Shown piece after piece: positions 42,528-49,704 of a stretch of 64,000 bases of DNA. Numbering within the stretch: position 1 is the first letter of the stretch; each line of letters opens with the position of its first letter. Source of the DNA: Microbacterium keratanolyticum (lineage in GTDB: Bacteria > Actinomycetota > Actinomycetes > Actinomycetales > Microbacteriaceae); NCBI RefSeq assembly GCF_016907255.1, contig NZ_JAFBBQ010000001.1, forward strand, positions 2,418,001 to 2,482,000. Reading direction: 5' to 3'. The notes beneath the pieces are model-generated. The model saw only the letters and a list, made by a program, of their open reading frames with translations. It did no database searches and was not told where the DNA came from. The position numbers and the translations under genes were made by a program.

Positions 42528-43681
42528 CCATCGCAGATGAGATCACCCGCGTCGAATCGTTCCCCGTCGCGCCGCGCTGGCTGTTCGTGCGCATCGAGAC
42601 GCGGGAGGGCCTGGTCGGCTGGGGGGAGGGCTCGCTGGAGGGCTACGCCGATGTCGTGCGTGCTGCGGTCGACCAGTTCGGCGAGTATCTCCTCGGCAAG
42701 GACCCGTCCCGTATCGAAGACCACTGGCAGGTGCTCACCAAGGGGCAGTTCTACCGCGGTGGTCCGGTGCTCGCGAGTGCGGTCTCGGGCGTGGACCAGG
42801 CGCTCTGGGACATCGCCGGCAAGCGCCTGGGCGTCCCCGTGCACGAACTGCTCGGCGGGGCCGTGCGGGATCGGATCCGCGCCTACGGCTGGGTCGGCGG
42901 GGATGACCCCTCCGAGGTCGCCGATCACATCGCCGCGCAGATGGCGGTGGGACTCACCGCGGTCAAGATGAACGCCTCAGGCAAGATGAGCCGCAACGGC
43001 TCGGTCGCCGAGCTCGACGGCGTGGTCGCGCGTGTCGCGAGCGCGCGGGAGGTGCTCGGACCGGATCGCGACGTCGCCGTCGATCTGCACGGGCGCTTCA
43101 CACTGGCGACAGCGCGCAGAGTGGTGGGACTGCTGGAACCCCTGCACCCGTTCTTCATGGAGGAGCCGGTCGTGCCGGAGAACTCACACGTGATCGGGCA
43201 TCTGGTGGATGCCACGACGATCCCGATCGCGACGGGGGAACGGCTGTACTCCCGGCAGGAGTTCCTGCCCGTGCTGAACGCGGGGATCGCCATCGCTCAG
43301 CCGGATCTCTCGCACGCGGGCGGGATCTCCGAGGTCCGTCGCATCGCCTCACTCGCCGACACGTTCGACGTGCAGCTCGCCCCGCACTGCCCGCTCGGGC
43401 CGCTCGCGCTCGCCGCCTGCCTGCAGGTGGGCTTCTCGACGCCGAACTACCTCATCCAGGAGCAGTCGATCGGCATTCACTACAACAAGGGCGCGGAGGT
43501 GCTCGATTACGTCGCCGACACCGCCCCACTCGCGTTCGTCGACGGTGGATTCGAACGCCTGACCGGCCCCGGTCTGGGCATCGAGATCGATGAGTCGGCC
43601 GTGCGGATGGCCTCCGCAGGCTGGGAGCGGTGGCAGAACCCGATCTGGCGCCACGCCGACGGGTCGGTGGCAGAGTGGTGA
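42524..43681 (+). CDS. dgoD: D-galactonate dehydratase
   Basis: A 385-residue mandelate-racemase-subgroup enolase-superfamily enzyme that converts D-galactonate to 2-keto-3-deoxygalactonate. Metal ligands are in AVDLHGRFT, FMEEPVVPE and ATGERLYSR; acid/base His residues in QPDLSHAGGISE and LAPHCPLGPLALA. The tail IQEQSIGIHYNKGAEVLDYV is characteristic of DgoD proteins. Coupled to both neighbours by 4-bp overlaps. The C-terminal part WERWQNPIWRHADGSVAEW also fits DgoD. Confidence 0.93.
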   Translation: MTIADEITRVESFPVAPRWLFVRIETREGLVGWGEGSLEGYADVVRAAVDQFGEYLLGKDPSRIEDHWQVLTKGQFYRGGPVLASAVSGVDQALWDIAGKRLGVPVHELLGGAVRDRIRAYGWVGGDDPSEVADHIAAQMAVGLTAVKMNASGKMSRNGSVAELDGVVARVASAREVLGPDRDVAVDLHGRFTLATARRVVGLLEPLHPFFMEEPVVPENSHVIGHLVDATTIPIATGERLYSRQEFLPVLNAGIAIAQPDLSHAGGISEVRRIASLADTFDVQLAPHCPLGPLALAACLQVGFSTPNYLIQEQSIGIHYNKGAEVLDYVADTAPLAFVDGGFERLTGPGLGIEIDESAVRMASAGWERWQNPIWRHADGSVAEW

Positions 43682-44325
43682 CCGTGGACAACGCAGCGCT
43701 GCGCGATCGGATCGCCGAGACGCGACTCGTCGCGATCATCCGCGGCACGGACGTCGATCAGACCGTCCAGGCCGCGCTCACGCTGATCGGCGCCGGTGTG
43801 ACGACGTTGGAGATCACGCTGACGCTGGCCGAGGCTGAGCAGGCGATCGCGCAGGTGGTTCAGGATGCTCCCGCCGGGGCGCTCATCGGTGCCGGCACCG
43901 TGCTCAGCGAGAGCGACGTCGACCGCTCGATCACCGCCGGTGCGCAGTTCATCGTCACCCCCACGCTGACGGCGTCGGTGGCCTACGCCGTTCGCTCCGG
44001 CATCGGGGTGCTGCCGGGAGTCTTCACCCCGACGGAGGTGCAGCAGGGCATGGACAGCGGCGTCGCCGCGGTGAAGCTCTTCCCTGCCGCCTCCCTCGGT
44101 CCCGGATTCCTCCGCGCCGTGCGGGATCCCTTCCCGGATGCACGGATCATCCCGGTCGGGGGAGTGGGCCTCGAGGCGATTCCGTCGTACCTCGCCGCGG
44201 GCGCGTTCGGCGTGGGAATCGGCGGGCCGCTCGTCGGCGATGCGGCCCAGCCCGGCGGCGACCTGAAGGCGCTCGCCGTGCGTGCGGCGGCATTCGTCGC
44301 GGCGACGGCCGCGGGGGTGCGCTGA
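43678..44325 (+). CDS. dgoA: KDPG/KDPGal aldolase
   Basis: A 215-residue class I aldolase of the Eda/DgoA family. The Schiff-base Lys is in AAVKLFPAASLG, the catalytic Glu in LEITLTLAE, and GAGTVLSESDVD plus VGGVGLEAIPSYLAAGA complete the phosphate site. It would cleave 2-keto-3-deoxy-6-phosphogalactonate, or the gluconate epimer, to pyruvate and glyceraldehyde 3-phosphate. The GTG start overlaps the dgoD stop. Last gene of the operon. Confidence 0.9.
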   Translation: MTVDNAALRDRIAETRLVAIIRGTDVDQTVQAALTLIGAGVTTLEITLTLAEAEQAIAQVVQDAPAGALIGAGTVLSESDVDRSITAGAQFIVTPTLTASVAYAVRSGIGVLPGVFTPTEVQQGMDSGVAAVKLFPAASLGPGFLRAVRDPFPDARIIPVGGVGLEAIPSYLAAGAFGVGIGGPLVGDAAQPGGDLKALAVRAAAFVAATAAGVR

Positions 44326-44335
44326 AGAGGCGCTC

Positions 44336-44364
44336 TTTCGGATGTCGGTGCCGGCGTCTAGTGT
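44336..44364 (+). promoter_or_regulatory. Promoter of the FAD oxidase gene (TTTCGG, TAGTGT)
   Basis: TTTCGG at 44336-44341 and TAGTGT at 44359-44364 are 17 bp apart. The -10 ends six bases before the ATG at 44371, the leaderless layout repeated in this window. Confidence 0.5.
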
Positions 44365-44370
44365 GCACGC

Positions 44371-45627
44371 ATGGGTGAATCCACGCAGGCAACCGGAGGC
44401 AATCGCACGACCGAAGTGATCCGCGCCGCGACGGTTCAGGACGTGACGGAAGCCGTGGTCCAGGCCGCGGCAGAAGCCGTTCCTCTCGTCGTCGTCGGCG
44501 GTGGGCACAGCGTGTGGGCGCGCACAGACGTCGGCGGTCTGCGGCTCGAGCTCGCTGACCTCGCCGACGTGCAGGTCGACGGCACGATCGTCCGCGTCGG
44601 CGGTGGCGCGACCTGGGGCCAGGTGGCCGCGGAGCTCGCTGATCACGGTCTCGCGATCAGCTCGGGCGACACGTCCACCGTGGGCGTCGGGGGGCTGACG
44701 ACCGGCGGCGGCATCGGCTGGATGGTCCGGATGTGGGGCCTCGCCGCCGACCAGCTCATCGGCGCGCAGGTCGTCACCGCGACGGGCGAAGTCATCGAGA
44801 CCTCTGCGCTGCACGAACCGGAGCTGTTCTGGGCGCTGCGCGGTGGCGGAGGCAACTTCGGCGTCGTCACTCGCTTCGATTTCCAGGCCCATCCGCTGCC
44901 CGGCATCGCCTTCGCCGAAGGCGTGATCGACGGCGACGCCGCGGAGGTCCTGCGTGCGACGCGAGACCTGATGGAGGGGGCGCCGCGGCAGCTGACGGTC
45001 ACGTACATGGATGTGCCGCCGATGGACCCGAGTGCGCCGGCCGGGGCGCGTCTGAGTGCGGTGTGGGCGGGTCCCGAGCCGGAGCGGCTGCGGGCGGTAC
45101 TCGCGCCCGTCGCCGAGCTCTCCGACGTCACGGTCGAGATCACCACCCCTGCGTACCGCGACATCCTGATGGAGATGCCCGCGCCGGACGCCGAGTCTGC
45201 GCCTCCGGGCTTCATCGGCGGCAACGGTCTCTTCCGCGAACTCGATGATGCTCTTATCGACCAGTTGGTCGCGTTTCGTCAGGCTCATCCCGCATCCGTC
45301 GTGTTTCTGCGCTCGCTCGGCGGCGCGTTCGCGGATGTGGCGCAGGACGACAGCGCGTTTCCCGCGCGAGACGCGACCTGGTTCGTTCTCGCAGGGGGAT
45401 TTGACATCCCTGGACTCATCGACGACGCCGAGCGCACAGCGCTTGCCCGCGAGTGGGCGGCCATCGCCGCCGGCCGCCGCGCCCAGTATGCGAACTTCGC
45501 CGATCAGGAACGCCACGAAGACGTACCCACGCTGTTCGACGGCGCCGCGCTCACTCGGCTGCGTGCGCTCAAGCGGACGTGGGATCCGACGAACGTCTTC
45601 CGGCGCAATCACAACATCGGCGCATGA
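44371..45627 (+). CDS. BBE-type FAD-dependent oxidoreductase
   Basis: A 418-residue flavoprotein of the PCMH/berberine-bridge group. The N-terminal FAD domain has VVVGGGHSVWA, whose His is the usual covalent flavin attachment site, then ISSGDTSTVGVGGLTTGGG and WALRGGGGNFGVVT. The C-terminal BBE segment is LRALKRTWDPTNVFRRNHNI. No Cys of a bicovalent link is evident. No signal peptide is seen. Substrates of such enzymes are sugars, alcohols or secondary metabolites; none can be assigned. Possibly a sugar oxidase, given the upstream locus. Confidence 0.88.
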   Translation: MGESTQATGGNRTTEVIRAATVQDVTEAVVQAAAEAVPLVVVGGGHSVWARTDVGGLRLELADLADVQVDGTIVRVGGGATWGQVAAELADHGLAISSGDTSTVGVGGLTTGGGIGWMVRMWGLAADQLIGAQVVTATGEVIETSALHEPELFWALRGGGGNFGVVTRFDFQAHPLPGIAFAEGVIDGDAAEVLRATRDLMEGAPRQLTVTYMDVPPMDPSAPAGARLSAVWAGPEPERLRAVLAPVAELSDVTVEITTPAYRDILMEMPAPDAESAPPGFIGGNGLFRELDDALIDQLVAFRQAHPASVVFLRSLGGAFADVAQDDSAFPARDATWFVLAGGFDIPGLIDDAERTALAREWAAIAAGRRAQYANFADQERHEDVPTLFDGAALTRLRALKRTWDPTNVFRRNHNIGA

Positions 45628-45630
45628 CGC

Positions 45631-45668
45631 AGAACGGGCCGGAGATCCTGTGGTCTCCGGCCCGTTCT
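45631..45668. terminator. Bidirectional hairpin terminator
   Basis: A perfect 15-bp stem (45631-45645 with 45654-45668) with an 8-base loop stands between the convergent FAD oxidase and gnd genes. It is 4 bp from one stop and 17 bp from the other. Confidence 0.85.
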
Positions 45669-45684
45669 CACTCAGACGTGAACG

Positions 45685-47136
45685 TCAGTGCGTGTCTTCT
45701 GCCTCGATCTCGCTGCGGTCGCCCGACCACAGCGTGTGGAAGGTGCCTTCCTTGTCGATGCGCTTGTACGTGTGCGCGCCGAAGAAGTCGCGCTGCCCCT
45801 GCACGAGGGCGGCCGGCAGGCGGTCTGCCCGGATGCCGTCGTAGTACGACAGCGACGACGAGAACGCCGGTGCTGGAATGCCCGCCTGCGCTGCAGCGAT
45901 GACGACACGGCGCCATGCGGCCTGGCCGCGCGAGAGGGCATCGGCGAAGTACGGTGCCGTCAGCAGTGCAGGCAGTTCGGGCTCGGCGGCGTAGGCGTCG
46001 GCGATGCGGTTGAGGAACTGGGCGCGGATGATGCATCCCGCGCGCCAGATCTTCGAGACAGCGCCCAGATCGATCTGCCAGTTGTACTCGGCGGCACCGG
46101 CGCGGATCTCGTCGAAGCCCTGCGAGTAGGCGACGATCTTCGAGGCGTACAGCGCCTGGCGGACGTCTTCGATGAAGGCGTCCTGGTCGGCGACGGTGAA
46201 AGCCTCGTCGGGGCCGGGAAGCGACGCGGCGGCTGCGCGCTGCTCAGGGTGCGACGACAGCGAGCGTGCGAACGTCGCTTCTGCGATGCCGGAGACCGGG
46301 ACGCCCAGCGACAGCGCGGTCTGGACGGTCCATGCGCCCGTGCCCTTCGCGCCGGCCTGGTCGACGATGACGTCGACGAGCGGCTTGCCGGTCTCGGCGT
46401 CGATCTGGCGCAGCACCTCCGCGGTGATCTCGATCAGGTACGACTCGAGTTCGCCACGGTTCCACTCGGCGAAGATCTCCGCGATCTCGGCGGGCGACTT
46501 GCCCGTGCCGCGACGGATGAGGTCGTAGGCCTCTGCGATGAGCTGCATGTCGGCGTACTCGATGCCGTTGTGAACCATCTTCACGAAGTGGCCGGCGCCG
46601 TCGTGGCCGACGTGCGTGACGCAGGGCTCGCCCTCGGCGACCGCGGCGATGGACTTCAGGATCGGGCCGAGGGTGACCCACGACTCGTCGGATCCGCCGG
46701 GCATGATCGAGGGGCCGAGCAGTGCGCCCTCCTCGCCACCGGAGATGCCGGCGCCGACGAAGTTGATTCCGGTCTCGCGCACGGCCTTCTCGCGGCGGAT
46801 CGTGTCGGGGAAGTAGGCGTTGCCTCCGTCGACGATGATGTCGCCCGGCTCGAAGACCTCCATGAGCGACTCGATGACGGCGTCGGTCGGACGGCCAGCC
46901 TTGACCATGATGATCGCGGTGCGCGGCTTCTGCAGCGAGGCGGCGAACTCTTCGTAGGTCTTCGCCGGAATGAAGCCCGCCTCAGGGTGCTCGGTGACCA
47001 GGGTCTCGGTCTTCTCGTAGCTGCGGTTGAACACGGCGACCGTGTTGCCCTCGCGGCTGGCGAGGTTGCGGGCGAGGTTCGAGCCCATCACTGCGAGTCC
47101 GACGACTCCGATATTTGCCGTGCCGGCAGAGGACAT
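45685..47136 (-). CDS. gnd: 6-phosphogluconate dehydrogenase, decarboxylating
   Basis: Oxidative pentose-phosphate enzyme giving ribulose 5-phosphate, CO2 and NAD(P)H. The 483-residue protein has GVVGLAVMGSNLARNLA (nucleotide), VDGGNAYFPDT, GAGISGGEEGALLGPSIMPG and HNGIEYADMQLIAEAYD (catalytic Lys/His region). NRSYEKTE after the second strand suggests NADP preference. GGAAGG is seven bases before the ATG. Its position beside the gluconokinase operon suggests a functional link, though it is on the other strand. Confidence 0.95.
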   Translation of the reverse strand: MSSAGTANIGVVGLAVMGSNLARNLASREGNTVAVFNRSYEKTETLVTEHPEAGFIPAKTYEEFAASLQKPRTAIIMVKAGRPTDAVIESLMEVFEPGDIIVDGGNAYFPDTIRREKAVRETGINFVGAGISGGEEGALLGPSIMPGGSDESWVTLGPILKSIAAVAEGEPCVTHVGHDGAGHFVKMVHNGIEYADMQLIAEAYDLIRRGTGKSPAEIAEIFAEWNRGELESYLIEITAEVLRQIDAETGKPLVDVIVDQAGAKGTGAWTVQTALSLGVPVSGIAEATFARSLSSHPEQRAAAASLPGPDEAFTVADQDAFIEDVRQALYASKIVAYSQGFDEIRAGAAEYNWQIDLGAVSKIWRAGCIIRAQFLNRIADAYAAEPELPALLTAPYFADALSRGQAAWRRVVIAAAQAGIPAPAFSSSLSYYDGIRADRLPAALVQGQRDFFGAHTYKRIDKEGTFHTLWSGDRSEIEAEDTH

Positions 47137-47163
47137 AGAAGCACCTTCCGTAAGCGGGGGAAG

Positions 47164-47191
47164 CCCGCAATGTCACGAGCGTGATCGCGGG
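47164..47191. promoter_or_regulatory. Dyad in the gnd upstream region
   Basis: CCCGC(aatg)TCACG-ag-CGTGA(tc)GCGGG: two nested arms of five pairs each, centred about 41 bp upstream of the gnd start. It may be an operator or a structured leader. The rest of the 125-bp gap up to 47262 shows no other supportable site. Confidence 0.35.
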
Positions 47192-47261
47192 TTCTTCCAG
47201 CGTAGTCGGATGCTGTCGCCCGAGGGCGCGCTGTTACCGCATGTGCCTGCGGCGAAGCCGA

Positions 47262-47396
47262 TCAGTCCTTGCGGTAGCCCGAGCGGCCCATGGAGAAGAG
47301 CGCGGCGGTTGCGAGAACCGTGGCGCAGACGGTCATGGCACCGATCAGCCAGAAGAGGGCATGGGAAAGGAAGGCGGCGTCAAGCATGTCCTTCAT
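47262..47396 (-). CDS. Small single-pass membrane protein, hypothetical
   Basis: A 44-residue open frame starting MKDMLDAAFLSHALFW, with one hydrophobic helix of about 22 residues and a basic tail ending GRSGYRKD. The ATG at 47396 was preferred over an in-frame start 29 codons upstream, which would add a Pro/Arg-rich, uncharacteristic lead. No function recognised. The positive tail suggests the C-terminus stays in the cytosol. It may be a real short gene or a chance frame. Confidence 0.45.
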   Translation of the reverse strand: MKDMLDAAFLSHALFWLIGAMTVCATVLATAALFSMGRSGYRKD

Positions 47397-47411
47397 GCTA
47401 GCGGCTTTCGG

Positions 47412-47575
47412 GTACCATGGAGGAGTTCCTCGGCGAGGGATGCTGCGCGTGCGCACGCATCCGTTATCGACGCGGCGAAGCAAGCCCGGTGGCTTTCCTC
47501 ACGTGTCTGCGTTCGAGAAGACAGATTCCAGACCACCGCGCGACGCCTTCGCCGCGCGTCCTAGAGGAGAACATC
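47412..47575 (+). promoter_or_regulatory. rplY promoter and structured leader
   Basis: TACCAT at 47412-47417 is a possible -10, giving a leader of about 150 bases. Within it GGATGCTGCGC (47438-47448) and GCGCA-c-GCATCC (47451-47462) form an 11-bp stem with a 2-base apical gap and one bulge; some inner pairs must open. GAGGAGA (47564-47570) is the ribosome binding site. The length and structure suggest post-transcriptional control of the ribosomal protein gene. Confidence 0.4.
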
Positions 47576-48157
47576 ATGACTGAAGACACCAAGGTTGTCG
47601 CCGAGGTCCGCACCAGCTTCGGCAAGGGCTTCGCCCGCCGCCTTCGCGCTGCCGGCAAGATCCCCGCCGTGATCTACGGCCACGGCACCGAGCCCGTGCA
47701 CGTGTCGCTGCCCGGCCACCAGGTCTCGCTGATCATCCGTCGCGCCAACGCGCTGCTCGACCTCGACATCGAGGGCACCTCGCAGCTCGCGCTCGTCAAG
47801 GACGTGCAGAAGGACCCGGTGCTGCAGATCATCGAGCACATCGACCTGCTGGTCGTCAAGAAGGGCGAGAAGGTCATCGTCGAGGTTCCGCTCGTCGTGA
47901 CCGGCGAGCCGTTCGGCAGCAACATCGTCACGGTCGAGGTGGCAACGATCAAGGTCGAGGCAGAGGCCACGCACATCCCGCAGAGCATCGAGGTCACGGT
48001 CGAGGGCAAGGAAGACGGCACGCACATCACCGCGGGCGACGTCGTTCTGCCGAAGGGCGTCACGCTCGCTGAAGAGGCCGACGTGCTGCTCATCGCCGTC
48101 GTCGCTCCTGCCGCGGAAGAGCCGGCAGAAGAGGCTGAGGAAGCCGCTGCCGAGTAA
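47576..48157 (+). CDS. rplY: 50S ribosomal protein L25/CTC
   Basis: A 193-residue long-form L25 (CTC/TL5 type) that binds 5S rRNA. The N-terminal L25 domain has [20 protein letters not shown] and [16 protein letters not shown]; the C-terminal beta domain runs from about residue 100; the acidic Ala/Glu tail [13 protein letters not shown] is typical. The ATG was chosen by the GAGGAGA site. pth follows, the normal partner. Confidence 0.95.
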   Translation: MTEDTKVVAEVRTSFGKGFARRLRAAGKIPAVIYGHGTEPVHVSLPGHQVSLIIRRANALLDLDIEGTSQLALVKDVQKDPVLQIIEHIDLLVVKKGEKVIVEVPLVVTGEPFGSNIVTVEVATIKVEAEATHIPQSIEVTVEGKEDGTHITAGDVVLPKGVTLAEEADVLLIAVVAPAAEEPAEEAEEAAAE

Positions 48158-48172
48158 TCACTCGCTTCGCAG

Positions 48173-48202
48173 AAGGGGGTGCGACGAAAGTCGCGCCCCT
48201 TT
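48173..48202 (+). terminator. Hairpin with GAAA tetraloop after rplY
   Basis: AAGGGGGTGCGAC pairs with GTCGCGCCCCTTT (13 pairs, two G-U) around a GAAA loop, 15 bp after the rplY stop and 23 bp before pth. The T-run is short, so read-through into pth is likely. Confidence 0.7.
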
Positions 48203-48225
48203 CGTCGTTCCGGAAGGATGGGGTC

Positions 48226-48810
48226 ATGGTGCAGACGTGGCTGGTGGTCGGCCTGGGAAACCCAGGACCGCGGTACGAGGCGACCCGGCACAACGTCGGC
48301 CAGCTCGTGGTCGATGAGCTCGCTTCTCGGCGCGGTGAGCGCTTCCGCGAGCACAAGGGCGGCGCCCGGGTCGTCGAGACCTGGGAGCGGCCGGGCGGCG
48401 ACAAGATCGTGCTCGTGAAGCCGAACACGTTCATGAACGTCTCGGGCACCCCGGTTGCGGCGCTGAGCCGCTTCTACTCGGTTCCCCCGGAGCGCATCGT
48501 GCTCGTCCACGACGAACTCGACATCCCGTTCGACACGATCAAGCTCAAGGTCGGCGGCGGGCACGGCGGACACAACGGCATCCGCGATGTCGCTCAGGCA
48601 CTCACCACCGCCGACTTCCCGCGTGTGCGTGTCGGAATCGGACGCCCTCCGGGTCGTCAGGACCCCGCTGACTGGGTGCTTTCACCTTTCGGTGGTGACG
48701 AGCGCGCCAACCTGCCGATCCTGGTCTCGGATGCGGCGGATGCGGTAGAGCAGCTCATCGGCGAGGGACTCGTCGCCGCACAGCAGAAGCACCACGCGCC
48801 GCGCGCTTGA
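48226..48810 (+). CDS. pth: Peptidyl-tRNA hydrolase
   Basis: Recycles peptidyl-tRNA dropped from ribosomes. The 194-residue protein has [19 protein letters not shown] with the catalytic His, [10 protein letters not shown] with the Asn clamp, and [20 protein letters not shown] with the Asp. Length is normal. GGAAGGA precedes the ATG. It follows rplY through a partial terminator. Confidence 0.95.
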   Translation: MVQTWLVVGLGNPGPRYEATRHNVGQLVVDELASRRGERFREHKGGARVVETWERPGGDKIVLVKPNTFMNVSGTPVAALSRFYSVPPERIVLVHDELDIPFDTIKLKVGGGHGGHNGIRDVAQALTTADFPRVRVGIGRPPGRQDPADWVLSPFGGDERANLPILVSDAADAVEQLIGEGLVAAQQKHHAPRA

Positions 48811-48825
48811 GCGCAGCGCCCTCGA

Positions 48826-49647
48826 TCAGCTTCCGGCGATCGCCGCGCCCGCGAAGAATCCGATCCAGACGATCATGGAGTAGATCACGGGGCCGAGCAC
48901 CGCGAGGATGATCGCGCCGATCCCCATTCCGCGTCCGCGCCGCTTCACGGTCGCGACGATGCCCTGTACGAGCGCCCAGATGCCCAGCACTGTTCCGGCC
49001 CAGAACGAGATCTCCAGCCACAGGACGTACTCGCGCACGGGCGAGAGGAACGAGAGCACGTTCGCCGTGTTCGCCGACATCAGCGTCTCGGGCGTCAGCG
49101 CGTTGCGACCGATCTCGAGGGCGGCGTACGCGCCGACGAAGGATGTGCCGACGGCGGCGATGAGCGCGATGATCAGCGCGACCGTGCCGAGCGTCCGCGT
49201 CTGGGGGCCTTCTGCTGCCGCGGGGGCAGGGTAACCCTGCGTGTATCCGCCGATGGGCGCCGCGTAGGCACCGTTCGGCGGAGCATATCCCGTGGACGAC
49301 GGGGAGCCGGCAGAGTGCGCGGCACCGGACTGCGGCGCAGCGGGCGCGCCGTAACCGGGAACGGCGTAGCCGGGTGCCCCGTAGGCGGGCGCGGCAGGCT
49401 GCGCGGACGTCGGAAGCGCGGGGGCGAGGGGCGCGGCGCTGCCGGGAACGGCGGGCGCGCCCGGGAAGTTCGCGGGAGGAGGCGGAGCCGCTGACCAGTT
49501 CGGTGCCGGTGCAGTTACGGCATCGGGCGCAGAGGCCGCGGGAGCAGGAGCCGCGGGCGGGGCCGCGGGAGGATCAAACGTCAGCTCGATCGGCGGTGCC
49601 GGCGGCACAGGCGGGGTCTGCGGAACGGGCTGCTGGGCGTCAGTCAC
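48826..49647 (-). CDS. Pro/Ala-rich protein with C-terminal membrane domain (DUF4190-like)
   Basis: A 273-residue protein. Residues 1 to about 150 are low-complexity Pro/Ala/Gly/Tyr sequence, probably cytosolic and disordered. The remainder has three to four hydrophobic helices (TVALIIALIAAVGTSFVGAY, then a segment near YVLWLEISFWAGTVLGIWAL and one near the end). It resembles DUF4190-type membrane proteins common in Microbacteriaceae; function unknown. The GTG start follows TAGGAT by six bases. Confidence 0.8.
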   Translation of the reverse strand: MTDAQQPVPQTPPVPPAPPIELTFDPPAAPPAAPAPAASAPDAVTAPAPNWSAAPPPPANFPGAPAVPGSAAPLAPALPTSAQPAAPAYGAPGYAVPGYGAPAAPQSGAAHSAGSPSSTGYAPPNGAYAAPIGGYTQGYPAPAAAEGPQTRTLGTVALIIALIAAVGTSFVGAYAALEIGRNALTPETLMSANTANVLSFLSPVREYVLWLEISFWAGTVLGIWALVQGIVATVKRRGRGMGIGAIILAVLGPVIYSMIVWIGFFAGAAIAGS

Positions 49648-49653
49648 GTCCCC

Positions 49654-49698
49654 ATCCTAGAGGCGCGACCGCCGGATGTCGGGGGTGCGCCGTAGACT
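49654..49698. promoter_or_regulatory. Divergent leaderless promoters (TAGGAT leftward, TAGACT rightward)
   Basis: TAGGAT on the minus strand (49659-49654) lies six bases before the GTG at 49647. TAGACT on the plus strand (49693-49698) lies six bases before the mfd GTG at 49705. The whole gap is 57 bp, so each promoter's -35 must overlap the other's territory. Confidence 0.6.
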
Positions 49699-49704
49699 CG
49701 TTCG

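Noticed and set aside
47417..47575. N-terminal extension of rplY starting at ATG 47417
   Set aside because: It would add 53 non-L25 residues, while the ATG at 47576 has a strong GAGGAGA site and the expected L25 N-terminus.
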